From the NCBI GenBank assembly GCA_964358895.1, contig CAYHPR010000008.1, forward strand, positions 1 through 41,937: a stretch of 41,937 bases of DNA, written 5' to 3'. Source of the stretch: CAYHPR01 sp964358895 (GTDB lineage Archaea; Micrarchaeota; Micrarchaeia; CABMEP01). Each line of letters opens with the position of its first letter. The stretch's first letter is position 1. Position numbers and translations under genes: made by a program. This document shows positions 7,010 through 14,494 of the stretch, piece after piece. A model generated the notes under the pieces. The model was not told the origin of the DNA. It saw only the letters and a program-made list of their open reading frames with translations, and did not search any database.

Positions 7010-8533
7010 TTAACGCGAAAACACGTCTAATGCCGCTCGTTTTCCAGTATACTTTCCTCTGTTTTCTATAAGTGCAAAAATATATATTGCGATGAAGCCT
7101 ACGGCTACAGTTACCACCAATACAGGATTAAACAGGATAATTACAGCTCTATACTGTGCAACTGCGATAATATCTAAATAAGCTGTGAAATTAAAGATTA
7201 TGTGGAGTATCATTGCAATGAAAAGACCTGGGAAGATTGAAATAAGGAAGTACTCCTGAAATCTTTTTCTTGACTTTACCAAACCGATAATTGCACCAAC
7301 AAAACCTGTAAAGCATCCGTGTGCAACTGTGTTGAAAAATGAACGGTATAATATGGCGGAAAGCCATGCATCAAGACCAACAGTAAGCGGGTCAACGCGC
7401 GTAACGAAGTAAAACCAGTTTTCCATAGTTGCAAAACCGAGGCCTATTGCAAACCCATAAAGCAATCCATCCAGGGTGTCATCGAATTCATGGTGCTGCG
7501 CCATAATACTAAGGCCTGCTGCTTTAACGATCTCTTCGATAACTGGACTTACTAAGATGCTTCCGAAAACTGAAACAAGCAGGATAGGGATAGCGCCAGC
7601 TGCTTGTCCAAACAAGAAAATAACTGCACCATTGATGAAAAACGCAAGAAATGCAGCTATAACTCCCCACATAAACATTCCGACAACAAAACGAAATGGC
7701 TCGCGCTCATAGAGATCTGCATACCAAGTTATTACCATTAAGATAACTGGAATCAAAGAAGCAGTCACTAAAGAAATCAATCCAATTTGGATCAGCAATA
7801 AAAAGTCAGCCCCGCGGTAAGTTATAAGTATAAGCGACCCCATCAGAAGAAATGCGAAGAAAAGGATGATCGCCCATAAGATTGGATTCGTAAGCAAGAG
7901 GGCTAGACGCTCACCCAATGGACCTCTAGTTGGAATAGTGTAAAGATTTTCCATTGTGAATTCGCCAGGATGATACATATACGGATGACGCTGAGCAATT
8001 CGTGAAGAAAAGTATAGTATTATGATTATTCCAAAAGCAATGATTGGCGCAATAATAAACCCTCCGACAGACAATAAGTCTTTTGCTCTATCCTGATATT
8101 TTTCCCAACTTTCTATGATTGTAAACTCATTTTTCAATAACGTATCTGAGATTATTGCATACTGGCCGATGTAAGTTGTCTGCCCAATGTAAATAAAGTT
8201 AAGAGTGAAACCAAACTTTGCAGTTTGCTTGGCTTCTAAGCTTCCAATATCTAATATTATCCTCCAATTATCTCCATCTTTTTCGGCTATGAAAAGCTTA
8301 ATCGTACGATCAGAAGGATTAGTTATGGAAGCATTGAAATCAATGCTACATGGCGTATCTGAACACACTGCAGTAGTCGGATTTATCGTAGCACGGATCT
8401 GTCCTGAAATTAATTTATCAGGTATTTCTTCAATAGCGCCTTGTGCAAAAATGATTGAAAACGAGAACAACAGCAAGAAAAGGATATTTGCGCATAATTT
8501 TTGAGCGCTTTGATTTCGTGTTGCAGTCGCCAT
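7010..8533 (-). CDS. PrsW-type intramembrane metalloprotease with secreted N-terminal domain
   Basis: 507 residues. A hydrophobic signal segment (about residues 15-32) is followed by an extracellular beta-rich domain (33-140) with a Cys pair (CSDTPC), then about nine membrane helices. Family motifs are present: EEIVKAAG near residue 335, GLGFATMEN, and later membrane His residues in TVAHGCFTGF and LHIIFN. PrsW proteases cut membrane-bound regulators in bacteria; the substrate here is unknown. The exported N-terminal domain is not part of the core PrsW unit and may sense a ligand. A TATA box at 8556-8566 supports ATG 8533 as a leaderless start. Confidence 0.85.
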   Translation of the reverse strand: MATATRNQSAQKLCANILFLLLFSFSIIFAQGAIEEIPDKLISGQIRATINPTTAVCSDTPCSIDFNASITNPSDRTIKLFIAEKDGDNWRIILDIGSLEAKQTAKFGFTLNFIYIGQTTYIGQYAIISDTLLKNEFTIIESWEKYQDRAKDLLSVGGFIIAPIIAFGIIIILYFSSRIAQRHPYMYHPGEFTMENLYTIPTRGPLGERLALLLTNPILWAIILFFAFLLMGSLILITYRGADFLLLIQIGLISLVTASLIPVILMVITWYADLYEREPFRFVVGMFMWGVIAAFLAFFINGAVIFLFGQAAGAIPILLVSVFGSILVSPVIEEIVKAAGLSIMAQHHEFDDTLDGLLYGFAIGLGFATMENWFYFVTRVDPLTVGLDAWLSAILYRSFFNTVAHGCFTGFVGAIIGLVKSRKRFQEYFLISIFPGLFIAMILHIIFNFTAYLDIIAVAQYRAVIILFNPVLVVTVAVGFIAIYIFALIENRGKYTGKRAALDVFSR

Positions 8534-8555
8534 AGCATTAAATTATGTAGAAAAA

Positions 8556-8566
8556 CCAATTTAAGT
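8556..8566 (-). promoter_or_regulatory. TATA box of the PrsW-like gene
   Basis: Minus-strand acttaaattgg is centred 28 bases before ATG 8533. It lies back to back with the promoter at 8602-8613, so 8534-8632 is a divergent promoter region. Confidence 0.5.
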
Positions 8567-8601
8567 GTTAAGCTATTTCAAGTAGATTAACAAAAACATT
8601 A

Positions 8602-8613
8602 GATTTAAATATA
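8602..8613 (+). promoter_or_regulatory. TATA box of the 92-residue gene
   Basis: The motif gatttaaatata is centred 25 bases before ATG 8633, typical leaderless spacing. Confidence 0.55.
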
Positions 8614-8632
8614 AGAATAATGAAATAATAAT

Positions 8633-8911
8633 ATGCAAAAACGACATCCAAGAGTCTTAAAAATGCTGGATAGAAAAATCAATGGTTCTAAGGGAACTAT
8701 TTTATTTCGAGCCGAAGATGCCCGCCTGAGAATTATACTAAATGAACCATTACTTTTAGAAGAAGTCGCAGTCCTTCGAACATTGAGAGAAATAAATTGG
8801 ATTTCAAATTGGCAAACAGATAGAAGGCACAGTTATAGGAGAGAAAGCGAACGTTACCACAAGATATGTGAAAGAATGAGAAAACAACTAACACAAACAA
8901 GTGTTCTTTAA
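8633..8911 (+). CDS. Small basic hypothetical protein
   Basis: A 92-residue, Arg/Lys-rich cytoplasmic protein (many Arg in residues 63-85, for example DRRHSYRRESERYH). A well-placed TATA box supports its start. It precedes the Fap7-type kinase by 21 bases in the same direction and may be co-transcribed with it. The composition would suit RNA or nucleic-acid binding, but no motif is recognised. Confidence 0.6.
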   Translation: MQKRHPRVLKMLDRKINGSKGTILFRAEDARLRIILNEPLLLEEVAVLRTLREINWISNWQTDRRHSYRRESERYHKICERMRKQLTQTSVL

Positions 8912-8932
8912 CTTTTTCTGTAAATAGATTAT

Positions 8933-9523
8933 ATGATAATCATTCTAACCGGTGTGCCAGGAACAGGTAAGGACACTATTGCTGAAGAGATTAGTAAGAA
9001 AGGATATCGCTGGGTGTCTGCAAAAGAGATAATTGAAAAAAAACATCTTTGGACAGGGATGGAAAAAGGCGCCAGAATAGTAAAAATGAAAGCATTGCAG
9101 AAGGAAATCAAAAAAGAGATTTCGACTGCAAAAAAGAAAAAACAAAATCTAATTATCGATGGTCATCTGCTTTGTGAACTAAAGCTTGATGCAGACATCT
9201 GCATTGTACTTCGTACAGACCCAGTTATTCTGATGGAAAGACTGAAAAAAAGGAAGTATCCTGAAGGAAAAATAAAAGAGAATATAGAATCAGAATTGGT
9301 TGATTATTGCACACAATTAGCTGAAAAGAATTTGAAGTGCAAAGTTTATGAGGTTAACAACAGCGGGAAGATTAAGGATACGCTACGTGCGATTGAAGTG
9401 ATCCTAAAAGGAAAAGGCAGAGGATTCAGACCAGGATGGATCGACTGGACGAAATACATAAACAGGATCAAGACATTTCAGGCAGCAACCGACAAACTGC
9501 TGGTAGAGGAAACTTTAAATTGA
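8933..9523 (+). CDS. Fap7/AK6-type adenylate (NMP) kinase
   Basis: 196 residues with a P-loop GVPGTGKDT at residues 6-14, an NMP-site motif LIIDGHL near 78, and an RTDP element near 100, as in the archaeal Fap7/AK6 (hCINAP) family. These enzymes transfer phosphate to NMPs and assist small-subunit ribosome maturation in eukaryotes and archaea. The last about 45 residues, starting near GRGFRPGWIDWTKY, extend beyond the usual core. A pilin-like gene begins 20 bases downstream. The start is ATG 8933. Confidence 0.8.
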   Translation: MIIILTGVPGTGKDTIAEEISKKGYRWVSAKEIIEKKHLWTGMEKGARIVKMKALQKEIKKEISTAKKKKQNLIIDGHLLCELKLDADICIVLRTDPVILMERLKKRKYPEGKIKENIESELVDYCTQLAEKNLKCKVYEVNNSGKIKDTLRAIEVILKGKGRGFRPGWIDWTKYINRIKTFQAATDKLLVEETLN

Positions 9524-9542
9524 TGGCCGAAGTGAGCTAGAC

Positions 9543-9998
9543 ATGAAAAATGAAAAAAAGGAAGTCCTAGAAACCTCGGTTTCTAGAGGGCAGATTGCAC
9601 TTGAAGCAGTCATAATTATCGGATTTGTACTTGTTCTTATGATTCCTCTTCTTTACACGTTATTCAGTCGTGTTCTTTCTGTTCAAGATGAACTAAGAAT
9701 GCTTGAGGGATCGCGTGCAGTTGATACAATTGCTAACACTGTTTCAACAGTTGGCGTCATTGGACCGAATGGGACAGCTACAGTTCAGATAACATTGCCA
9801 GAAAACGTGAGAAATGTTTCTATCGGCAAAACCAATCCTCGGGAAGTAGTTATTGTCCTAAGCACAGCACTAGGAGATATTGATATAACGAGACTTGTCA
9901 ATTATGACGTTACTGGAAGCATTCTGCCGCGCAGTGGCGGACATACGGTTAAAATCACGTATTACGACCAAGGTCCACCAATTGTTGTAAGCGAATAG
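9543..9998 (+). CDS. Type IV pilin-like protein with class III signal peptide
   Basis: 151 residues. A charged leader is followed by SRGQIALEA and about 20 hydrophobic residues: the archaeal class III signal peptide, cut before the Gln by a prepilin peptidase, with the conserved Glu at +5. The mature domain (about residues 50-151) is beta-rich. It should be membrane-anchored or assembled into a pilus-like fibre. A gtgag ribosome-site motif precedes the ATG, and the gene follows the Fap7 kinase closely. No pilus assembly ATPase is in the window. Confidence 0.75.
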   Translation: MKNEKKEVLETSVSRGQIALEAVIIIGFVLVLMIPLLYTLFSRVLSVQDELRMLEGSRAVDTIANTVSTVGVIGPNGTATVQITLPENVRNVSIGKTNPREVVIVLSTALGDIDITRLVNYDVTGSILPRSGGHTVKITYYDQGPPIVVSE

Positions 9999-10074
9999 AT
10001 CCTTGCCCCATCTTTGGTTACTGACAAATATTAGGAACAGCACAAGAATTATTATTTGCATTTTTAGTATTATT

Positions 10075-10650
10075 ATGTGGAAGGATTATATGCCAATTCT
10101 AAAAAAAATAAACACTGAAAAGCCATGGAGAACACTAAGCTCAAAAATAGTTTACAAAAACCAATGGATAACCGTGCGAGAAGACAAAGTGTTGAAACCT
10201 GATGGAAGCAAAGGAATTTATGACATGGTAGATCACAATAAATCTTCAGTGTACATCGTTGCATTGACTCCAAAAAAAGAAGTTTACCTCATCCGCCAGT
10301 ACAGATACCCTACAAAAGTTTTTTCCTGGGAAGTCCCCGGAGGAGTTTCGAAGGGGAATAAACCTCTTGTTGTTGCACAAATGGAATTAAAAGAAGAGGC
10401 TGGTTTTCAGGCAAAAAAATGGACATATATAGGTCGGTTTCAAGTGCAAAAAGGTTTGTGCACAGAATGGGGCCATATTTTTACTGCAGAAAATCTTTTT
10501 GAAACTGCACACGAACAAAGCAAGGAGAGTATAACGGGAAGGTATAAAGTTCCGTTTAAAAAAGTATTGAAAATGATAGACCAAGGCGAGATCACGGACG
10601 GGATGTCTATTGTTGCATTAATACGAGCAAGTATGAGATTAGAGCTATAA
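10075..10650 (+). CDS. Nudix hydrolase (ADP-ribose pyrophosphatase-like)
   Basis: About 190 residues with the layout of ADP-ribose pyrophosphatase-type Nudix enzymes: an N-terminal strand region with YDMVDHNKSSVYIV, then QYRYPTKVFSWEVPGG. The Nudix box keeps the catalytic ELKEEAGF half, but two consensus positions differ (first Glu is Asn, Arg is Met). It probably hydrolyses nucleoside-diphosphate sugars. A TATA-like gaattattattt at 10046-10056 lies 24 bases before ATG 10075, favouring that start; ATG 10090 (MPILKKIN) is the alternative. The longer upstream frame lacks support. Confidence 0.8.
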   Translation: MWKDYMPILKKINTEKPWRTLSSKIVYKNQWITVREDKVLKPDGSKGIYDMVDHNKSSVYIVALTPKKEVYLIRQYRYPTKVFSWEVPGGVSKGNKPLVVAQMELKEEAGFQAKKWTYIGRFQVQKGLCTEWGHIFTAENLFETAHEQSKESITGRYKVPFKKVLKMIDQGEITDGMSIVALIRASMRLEL

Positions 10651-10680
10651 TTATGAATGAATAAAACTAGTTAATCAAAA

Positions 10681-10890
10681 TTAATCAAGCCAGGCATTTT
10701 GTGCATGGGTCCAGGTTTTTCTTTGTATTCTACTAAACTTTTCAAAAGATCTTCTTGAATCTTCTTGCATTCTTGCTATTAATTTGTCTGTTTCCATTTT
10801 ATTTTCAGTTAATGGCCCCGTTTTCCATCCTGCTTTCGCCAGCATATTAGTTATTGCTTCCGTTTGGGTTGGAACAGATACAGTAGGCAT
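10681..10890 (-). CDS. 69-residue hypothetical protein downstream of the CBS-HPF gene
   Basis: A short soluble protein beginning MPTVSVPTQTEAITNML, with a helical charged C-terminal half. Its ATG lies four bases after the stop of the CBS-HPF gene on the same strand, so translational coupling is likely. No family is recognised. The tight spacing is the main reason to believe it is real. Confidence 0.5.
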   Translation of the reverse strand: MPTVSVPTQTEAITNMLAKAGWKTGPLTENKMETDKLIARMQEDSRRSFEKFSRIQRKTWTHAQNAWLD

Positions 10891-10894
10891 ATAA

Positions 10895-12028
10895 TCAACC
10901 CATGGGTTTACCTGGATAAAGTTCGCCGGTATGAATACGTATCGAAGATGCTCGCTTTCTTCCTGATTTCTTTCCTTTCTCTTTATCCTTTACTTTCATA
11001 ACCCGATCCTCCATTTCATGAAGAACGTCATTAAGTGCACTGAATAACTTCCAATGGAATGCATTCGTTTCCAGCGTATGCTTGCCGCTGACAAGAAAAC
11101 GAAGAGAATATTTGTGTTTGGAGCCTGTCTTTGAATGCGACTTTACTGTGAGTCTAGCCATTTCAATTGGCATTACCTTGCTGATCCGTTTCAGCGTATT
11201 TAAGCATTCTCTGCGTATGTCGTCACGCATTTCTTTCTCTTCAATCGTCAGACCAGTTATTTCAAGCGGCGGCTCTGCTGAAGGAAGTGATGCGCGGAGT
11301 ATGTGTATTGCGTGTATCAAACCAAGCGGCTTCCCGTCATAAACAACCAATGCAGATACGCCTCTCTTTGTCATCTCATCAACAGCTTCAGTAAGATGAA
11401 CTGATTTTCTTATGTTGTAGATTTCTGGTGAAGATAGAAAAACAGAACGCAAGGAGATTGTCTGCTGTCCTTTTCGCTCAGTAGCCATAGGCAGTCTATC
11501 CTTAAACTTTTCAAGCAATGGCTGAATGTCGGCTGTACTGATTATCCCGACATATTTCGAATTATCTGTAACAACAAGATGATGAATACTGTTTTTTCTC
11601 ATTAATGCTGCTGCTTGTGCAATTGAACTATCGATGTCCATAGTTACAAGCGGAGAAGACATTAGTTCAATCACCCGCTTCTTCGGGATTCTTCCTTGTT
11701 CTTTAAGTTCATTAAGAATATCTAGGTGTCTAACCGTTCCTATTAGTTCTCCTTTTTCAACAACTGCAAGCTCACGGTATCCTTCTGTAAAACGTTTAGT
11801 TATATCATCTAATTCCATACCTCTAGTGAGAACGGGTGCTTTCCAACAAACAGATATCACTTTTGCTTCAGACGTATGTTGCATGGACGTCAATGCCTTG
11901 TCAGTCACAATACCTGCGTATTTGCCGTCCTTTAGCACCACAAGAGTAGTAATTCCTCCCTTTATTATGCGTAACGCCTTTTCGAATTTTTCATCTGAAT
12001 TTATTGTTTTTGCGGGCTGAATATCCAT
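10895..12028 (-). CDS. Four-CBS protein with C-terminal ribosome-hibernation (HPF/RaiA-like) domain
   Basis: 377 residues. Four CBS modules (about 1-60, 62-115, 118-175, 195-250) should bind adenine nucleotides. Residues 255-350 read like the beta-alpha-beta-beta-beta-alpha HPF/RaiA fold: EITGLTIEEKEM opening, a KHKYSLRFLVSG strand pair, then an amphipathic helix near WKLFSALNDVLHEMEDRV. A very basic tail (KDKEKGKKSGRKRA) follows. HPF proteins bind the decoding centre of idle ribosomes, and CBS-containing hibernation factors are known in archaea. The inference is an energy-sensing ribosome silencer. A ggtgatt Shine-Dalgarno just before ATG 12028 fixes the start. Confidence 0.75.
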   Translation of the reverse strand: MDIQPAKTINSDEKFEKALRIIKGGITTLVVLKDGKYAGIVTDKALTSMQHTSEAKVISVCWKAPVLTRGMELDDITKRFTEGYRELAVVEKGELIGTVRHLDILNELKEQGRIPKKRVIELMSSPLVTMDIDSSIAQAAALMRKNSIHHLVVTDNSKYVGIISTADIQPLLEKFKDRLPMATERKGQQTISLRSVFLSSPEIYNIRKSVHLTEAVDEMTKRGVSALVVYDGKPLGLIHAIHILRASLPSAEPPLEITGLTIEEKEMRDDIRRECLNTLKRISKVMPIEMARLTVKSHSKTGSKHKYSLRFLVSGKHTLETNAFHWKLFSALNDVLHEMEDRVMKVKDKEKGKKSGRKRASSIRIHTGELYPGKPMG

Positions 12029-12040
12029 ACAATCACCTTT

Positions 12041-12060
12041 CTAAGAACCTGAGTTCTTAG
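12041..12060. promoter_or_regulatory. Perfect 8-bp inverted repeat upstream of the CBS-HPF gene
   Basis: CTAAGAAC at 12041-12048 and GTTCTTAG at 12053-12060 are separated by four bases. The element lies 13 bases upstream of the CBS-HPF start codon and could be an operator or an mRNA hairpin. The same octamer recurs three times in the first 110 bases of the pilin gene (12440, 12462, 12526). Confidence 0.5.
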
Positions 12061-12093
12061 CATTTCCATTTTGTTATACTATTTTACTACATT

Positions 12094-12366
12094 CTATTTT
12101 CTTTTCAAAAATCCTCTAAGCGTAAAGAAGTTTACTTCGCTCATTATTGCCTCAATAACACTACGGCTTCCAAGCACGTCGTAGATTACTATCCTTGCCT
12201 TGATCTTACCAAGATGTGTCCGGTCCACAATTGCCACTTCATCAAGGTAATTAAGTGGAACGTTCAGATTAGAAGTTCCATATTTTGCCGTTATATTATC
12301 ATTATCTATCGTTATCGCTCCACCTTCCGTGCCAAACACGTCCTTAAAAAGGGGAATTCTTACCAT
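12094..12366 (-). CDS. Small beta-rich conserved-looking protein (possible PH-like/CheF-like fold)
   Basis: A 90-residue soluble protein (opening MVRIPLFKDVFGTEGG) with alternating short beta strands and a terminal helix. Its start is supported by a ggtgg motif seven bases before the ATG. The opening and the phrase NVPLNYLDEVAIVD faintly recall the N-terminal domain of archaeal CheF-type proteins, but this is too weak to name it. It lies between the CBS-HPF gene and the divergent pilin gene. Confidence 0.55.
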   Translation of the reverse strand: MVRIPLFKDVFGTEGGAITIDNDNITAKYGTSNLNVPLNYLDEVAIVDRTHLGKIKARIVIYDVLGSRSVIEAIMSEVNFFTLRGFLKRK

Positions 12367-12393
12367 CCTACCACCTAGAGATATGATAGAAAG

Positions 12394-12404
12394 TTATTAA
12401 AAAT
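12394..12404 (+). promoter_or_regulatory. TATA box of the pilin gene
   Basis: The motif ttattaaaaat is centred 26 bases before ATG 12425, supporting that start and hence the unusually long signal-peptide leader. Confidence 0.6.
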
Positions 12405-12424
12405 TCATATGGCCTTAAGAATAC

Positions 12425-13030
12425 ATGAAAAAGAAGACGCTAAGAACGATCTTAGGAGATGCTAAGAACGCAATTTCTGCAACAGCAGAAATGCGCCCAT
12501 TTTCCGAACGAAAATTGGGCCGTAGGTTCTTAGGGCAGGCAGCAACTGAATATCTTATAACGTATGGATGGGCAATAGTCATCATTCTAGCAATAATGAC
12601 TGTTTTGTACTCAACAATATTCAAGCCTGAATTTTATGTAGCTGAACGATGTGAGATGGCACCAGGGATTGCGTGCGACAATTTCAAAATTGAAGCTATT
12701 GGAGCAAACCAGCTTCAGCTTGTTTTGCAGATGCATAACACTCTCGGGTTTCCAATGAAACCTGAAGCAATTGAAATAACAGTCAAAGATCCTCAGAAAG
12801 GAAGCGAAACCACTTACCTGCTTACTGGAGGGACGGGAATATCTTATTCTGGAAGCTCGGTAAAAGACGGAGAGTCACTGACAATAATACAGGCATTCCC
12901 AGTTATATCGATTCCACAGAGTGGAACATTGTACCGTATAAAATTTGGAATGAATTACACAAACCAAGGAGTGACGCCTGCAACGACACACAGAACTGCA
13001 GGAGTAATCAATGTCAGAACTACTGGTTGA
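12425..13030 (+). CDS. Type IV pilin-like protein, QAATEYL class III signal peptide
   Basis: 201 residues. The LGQAATEYLITYGWAI segment is the hallmark prepilin motif of many DPANN surface proteins, cut before the Gln, with the conserved Glu at +5 and a following hydrophobic helix. The mature C-terminal domain is beta-rich with one Cys pair (CEMAPGIAC). The leader before the cut is about 37 residues, longer than the usual few; the TATA box at 12394-12404 supports this start. Three copies of an octamer related to the 12041-12060 palindrome lie in the leader-coding DNA. The product probably forms a pilus-like surface structure. Confidence 0.85.
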   Translation: MKKKTLRTILGDAKNAISATAEMRPFSERKLGRRFLGQAATEYLITYGWAIVIILAIMTVLYSTIFKPEFYVAERCEMAPGIACDNFKIEAIGANQLQLVLQMHNTLGFPMKPEAIEITVKDPQKGSETTYLLTGGTGISYSGSSVKDGESLTIIQAFPVISIPQSGTLYRIKFGMNYTNQGVTPATTHRTAGVINVRTTG

Positions 13031-13082
13031 GAGCTTAAAGCATAATCCTTAGTTTGATTGATTGAAACTAGCGGAACTATCA

Positions 13083-13628
13083 TCACTCGTTTTCTAAAGG
13101 GAGCTCGTTGCCAAAAATTGAACGCGTGTTGCTCAGAATAACTGATCCTCTAAAGCTTATATCGAAATATTTGTAAGAGTTGATGACCATTTCCCAGTCA
13201 TCATTGTTTCTTAGAAAAAAACGTAAATCCTCTTTTTGTGTAGGTAAAAATGAATACTTGAATAGCTTGTTTATGCCTAAATTTCGGTCGTATGGTTTGT
13301 AAGCTAACATATGCGCTCTAAAACGTTCAAGATATATCTTTAACCCAACCACTGAAAAATAACACGCAACTGCACTTAATCCTCCGGCCGTCCATCCTAA
13401 AGTACTTTGGACATATAATGGGATACTCATACCTAAAAACGTAAACACATCCATTTTACGATGAAACAGAATGCCGTCGACTTTTTCTTTAGCACTAAAC
13501 GTTAGAGCGTTATAAGGTATAACAAAACGTTTTGAAGGTCTTACGTTTCCTGAGCGATATAGGTCAAGAGGTGGTAACATATCTAGTCCTAGTTTTTCAC
13601 CCTTATAAATTTTGCTTAGCAAATTCAT
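13083..13628 (-). CDS. Orphan membrane-associated protein
   Basis: About 181 residues from the ATG at 13628 (MNLLSKIYKGEKLG). A longer form from ATG 13658 would overlap the MEMO gene by 28 bases, so the shorter start is preferred. Two hydrophobic segments (FLGMSIPLYVQSTLGW and GGLSAVACYFSVVGL, about residues 65-100) may form a membrane hairpin between soluble ends. No family is recognised. It is divergent from, and abuts, the MEMO gene, so their promoters must lie within each other's 5' ends. Confidence 0.6.
   Translation of the reverse strand: MNLLSKIYKGEKLGLDMLPPLDLYRSGNVRPSKRFVIPYNALTFSAKEKVDGILFHRKMDVFTFLGMSIPLYVQSTLGWTAGGLSAVACYFSVVGLKIYLERFRAHMLAYKPYDRNLGINKLFKYSFLPTQKEDLRFFLRNNDDWEMVINSYKYFDISFRGSVILSNTRSIFGNELPLENE
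13601..13611 (+). promoter_or_regulatory. TATA box of the MEMO-family gene
   Basis: The motif ccttataaatt is centred 25 bases before ATG 13631. It lies inside the 5' coding region of the divergent orphan, so transcription of one gene could interfere with the other. Confidence 0.5.
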
Positions 13629-13630
13629 AA

Positions 13631-14455
13631 ATGCGTTATCCAGCTGTGGCAGGGACATATTATCCTTCAGATAAAAATGAGCTTAAGCAGCAGATAGAAA
13701 AACTGCTTGCGGATGCAAAAGAAGAGCTAAAAAACAGCGGCAGAGTTTATAGGAATGTTTCTGCACTGATTGTTCCACACAGCAGATTGAGCGATTCAGG
13801 AAGTGTTGCTGCCGCAGCATATGCCACATTAGAAGTAGGACCTTATACGACATTCGTGATAATTGGTACGGATCACTTTGGGAGGGGAGGAGCTGCGTCA
13901 TTATCAAGAGAAGATTGGATCACACCGCTAGGCGTGGTTAAGAACGATAGAGAATTTGCGGATCTAATAAAAAAGGAGTCAGAACTTATTGATTTTAACG
14001 AAGAAGCGCATAATTTAGAACCAGCAGTTGAAGTGCAGCTCCCGTTTATACAGACATTGGTAAAAGATCCGAAGGTTGTTCAGATTTCGGTAGCCAATCA
14101 TACAAATGAAGTTGCCAAGGATTTGGCAAATGCAATAATGAAAGCACAGAAAGCAAGTGGAAGAACAATAGTATTGATTGGAAGTTCTGACTTTTCAGCA
14201 AATGAACCTATAACCGAAGCTGAACGAAAGGATAAACTGGTTATAAAACAGATAGAAGAAAATGAGGGAAAAGCAGAGGAATTCATTGATCTTGTTGAAA
14301 GCAAAGATATGGGTATTTGTGGTCCGGCAATAATAACTACGCTAATGATTTATGCAAAAAGTAATGCACTAAAAGCATCACTTATAAAAAGAGGAATATT
14401 TCAGATTGATAGCAACGTTACAAGCTATGCAGCAATTGTATTTTATAGTGAATAA
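13631..14455 (+). CDS. MEMO-family protein (AmmeMemoRadiSam system protein B)
   Basis: 274 residues opening MRYPAVAGTYYPSD, the typical MEMO start. The family is structurally related to extradiol dioxygenases and has a His/His/Cys metal site. Here His50 (VPH), His82 (GTDH) and a Cys near residue 230 (GICGPAI) are retained, as is VEVQLPFI. The usual VPHAGY is VPHSRL, and the His after SSDFS is missing, so the site may be altered. The radical-SAM and AMMECR1 partners are not in this window. The TATA box at 13601-13611 supports a leaderless start. Confidence 0.85.
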   Translation: MRYPAVAGTYYPSDKNELKQQIEKLLADAKEELKNSGRVYRNVSALIVPHSRLSDSGSVAAAAYATLEVGPYTTFVIIGTDHFGRGGAASLSREDWITPLGVVKNDREFADLIKKESELIDFNEEAHNLEPAVEVQLPFIQTLVKDPKVVQISVANHTNEVAKDLANAIMKAQKASGRTIVLIGSSDFSANEPITEAERKDKLVIKQIEENEGKAEEFIDLVESKDMGICGPAIITTLMIYAKSNALKASLIKRGIFQIDSNVTSYAAIVFYSE

Positions 14456-14462
14456 TTAATTA

Positions 14463-14470
14463 GTTTATAG
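14463..14470 (+). promoter_or_regulatory. TATA box of the CPBP protease gene
   Basis: The motif gtttatag is centred 28 bases before the TTG at 14495 and supports this non-ATG start. Confidence 0.5.
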
Positions 14471-14494
14471 ATAACCTTTACAAGTAGTGAGAAC

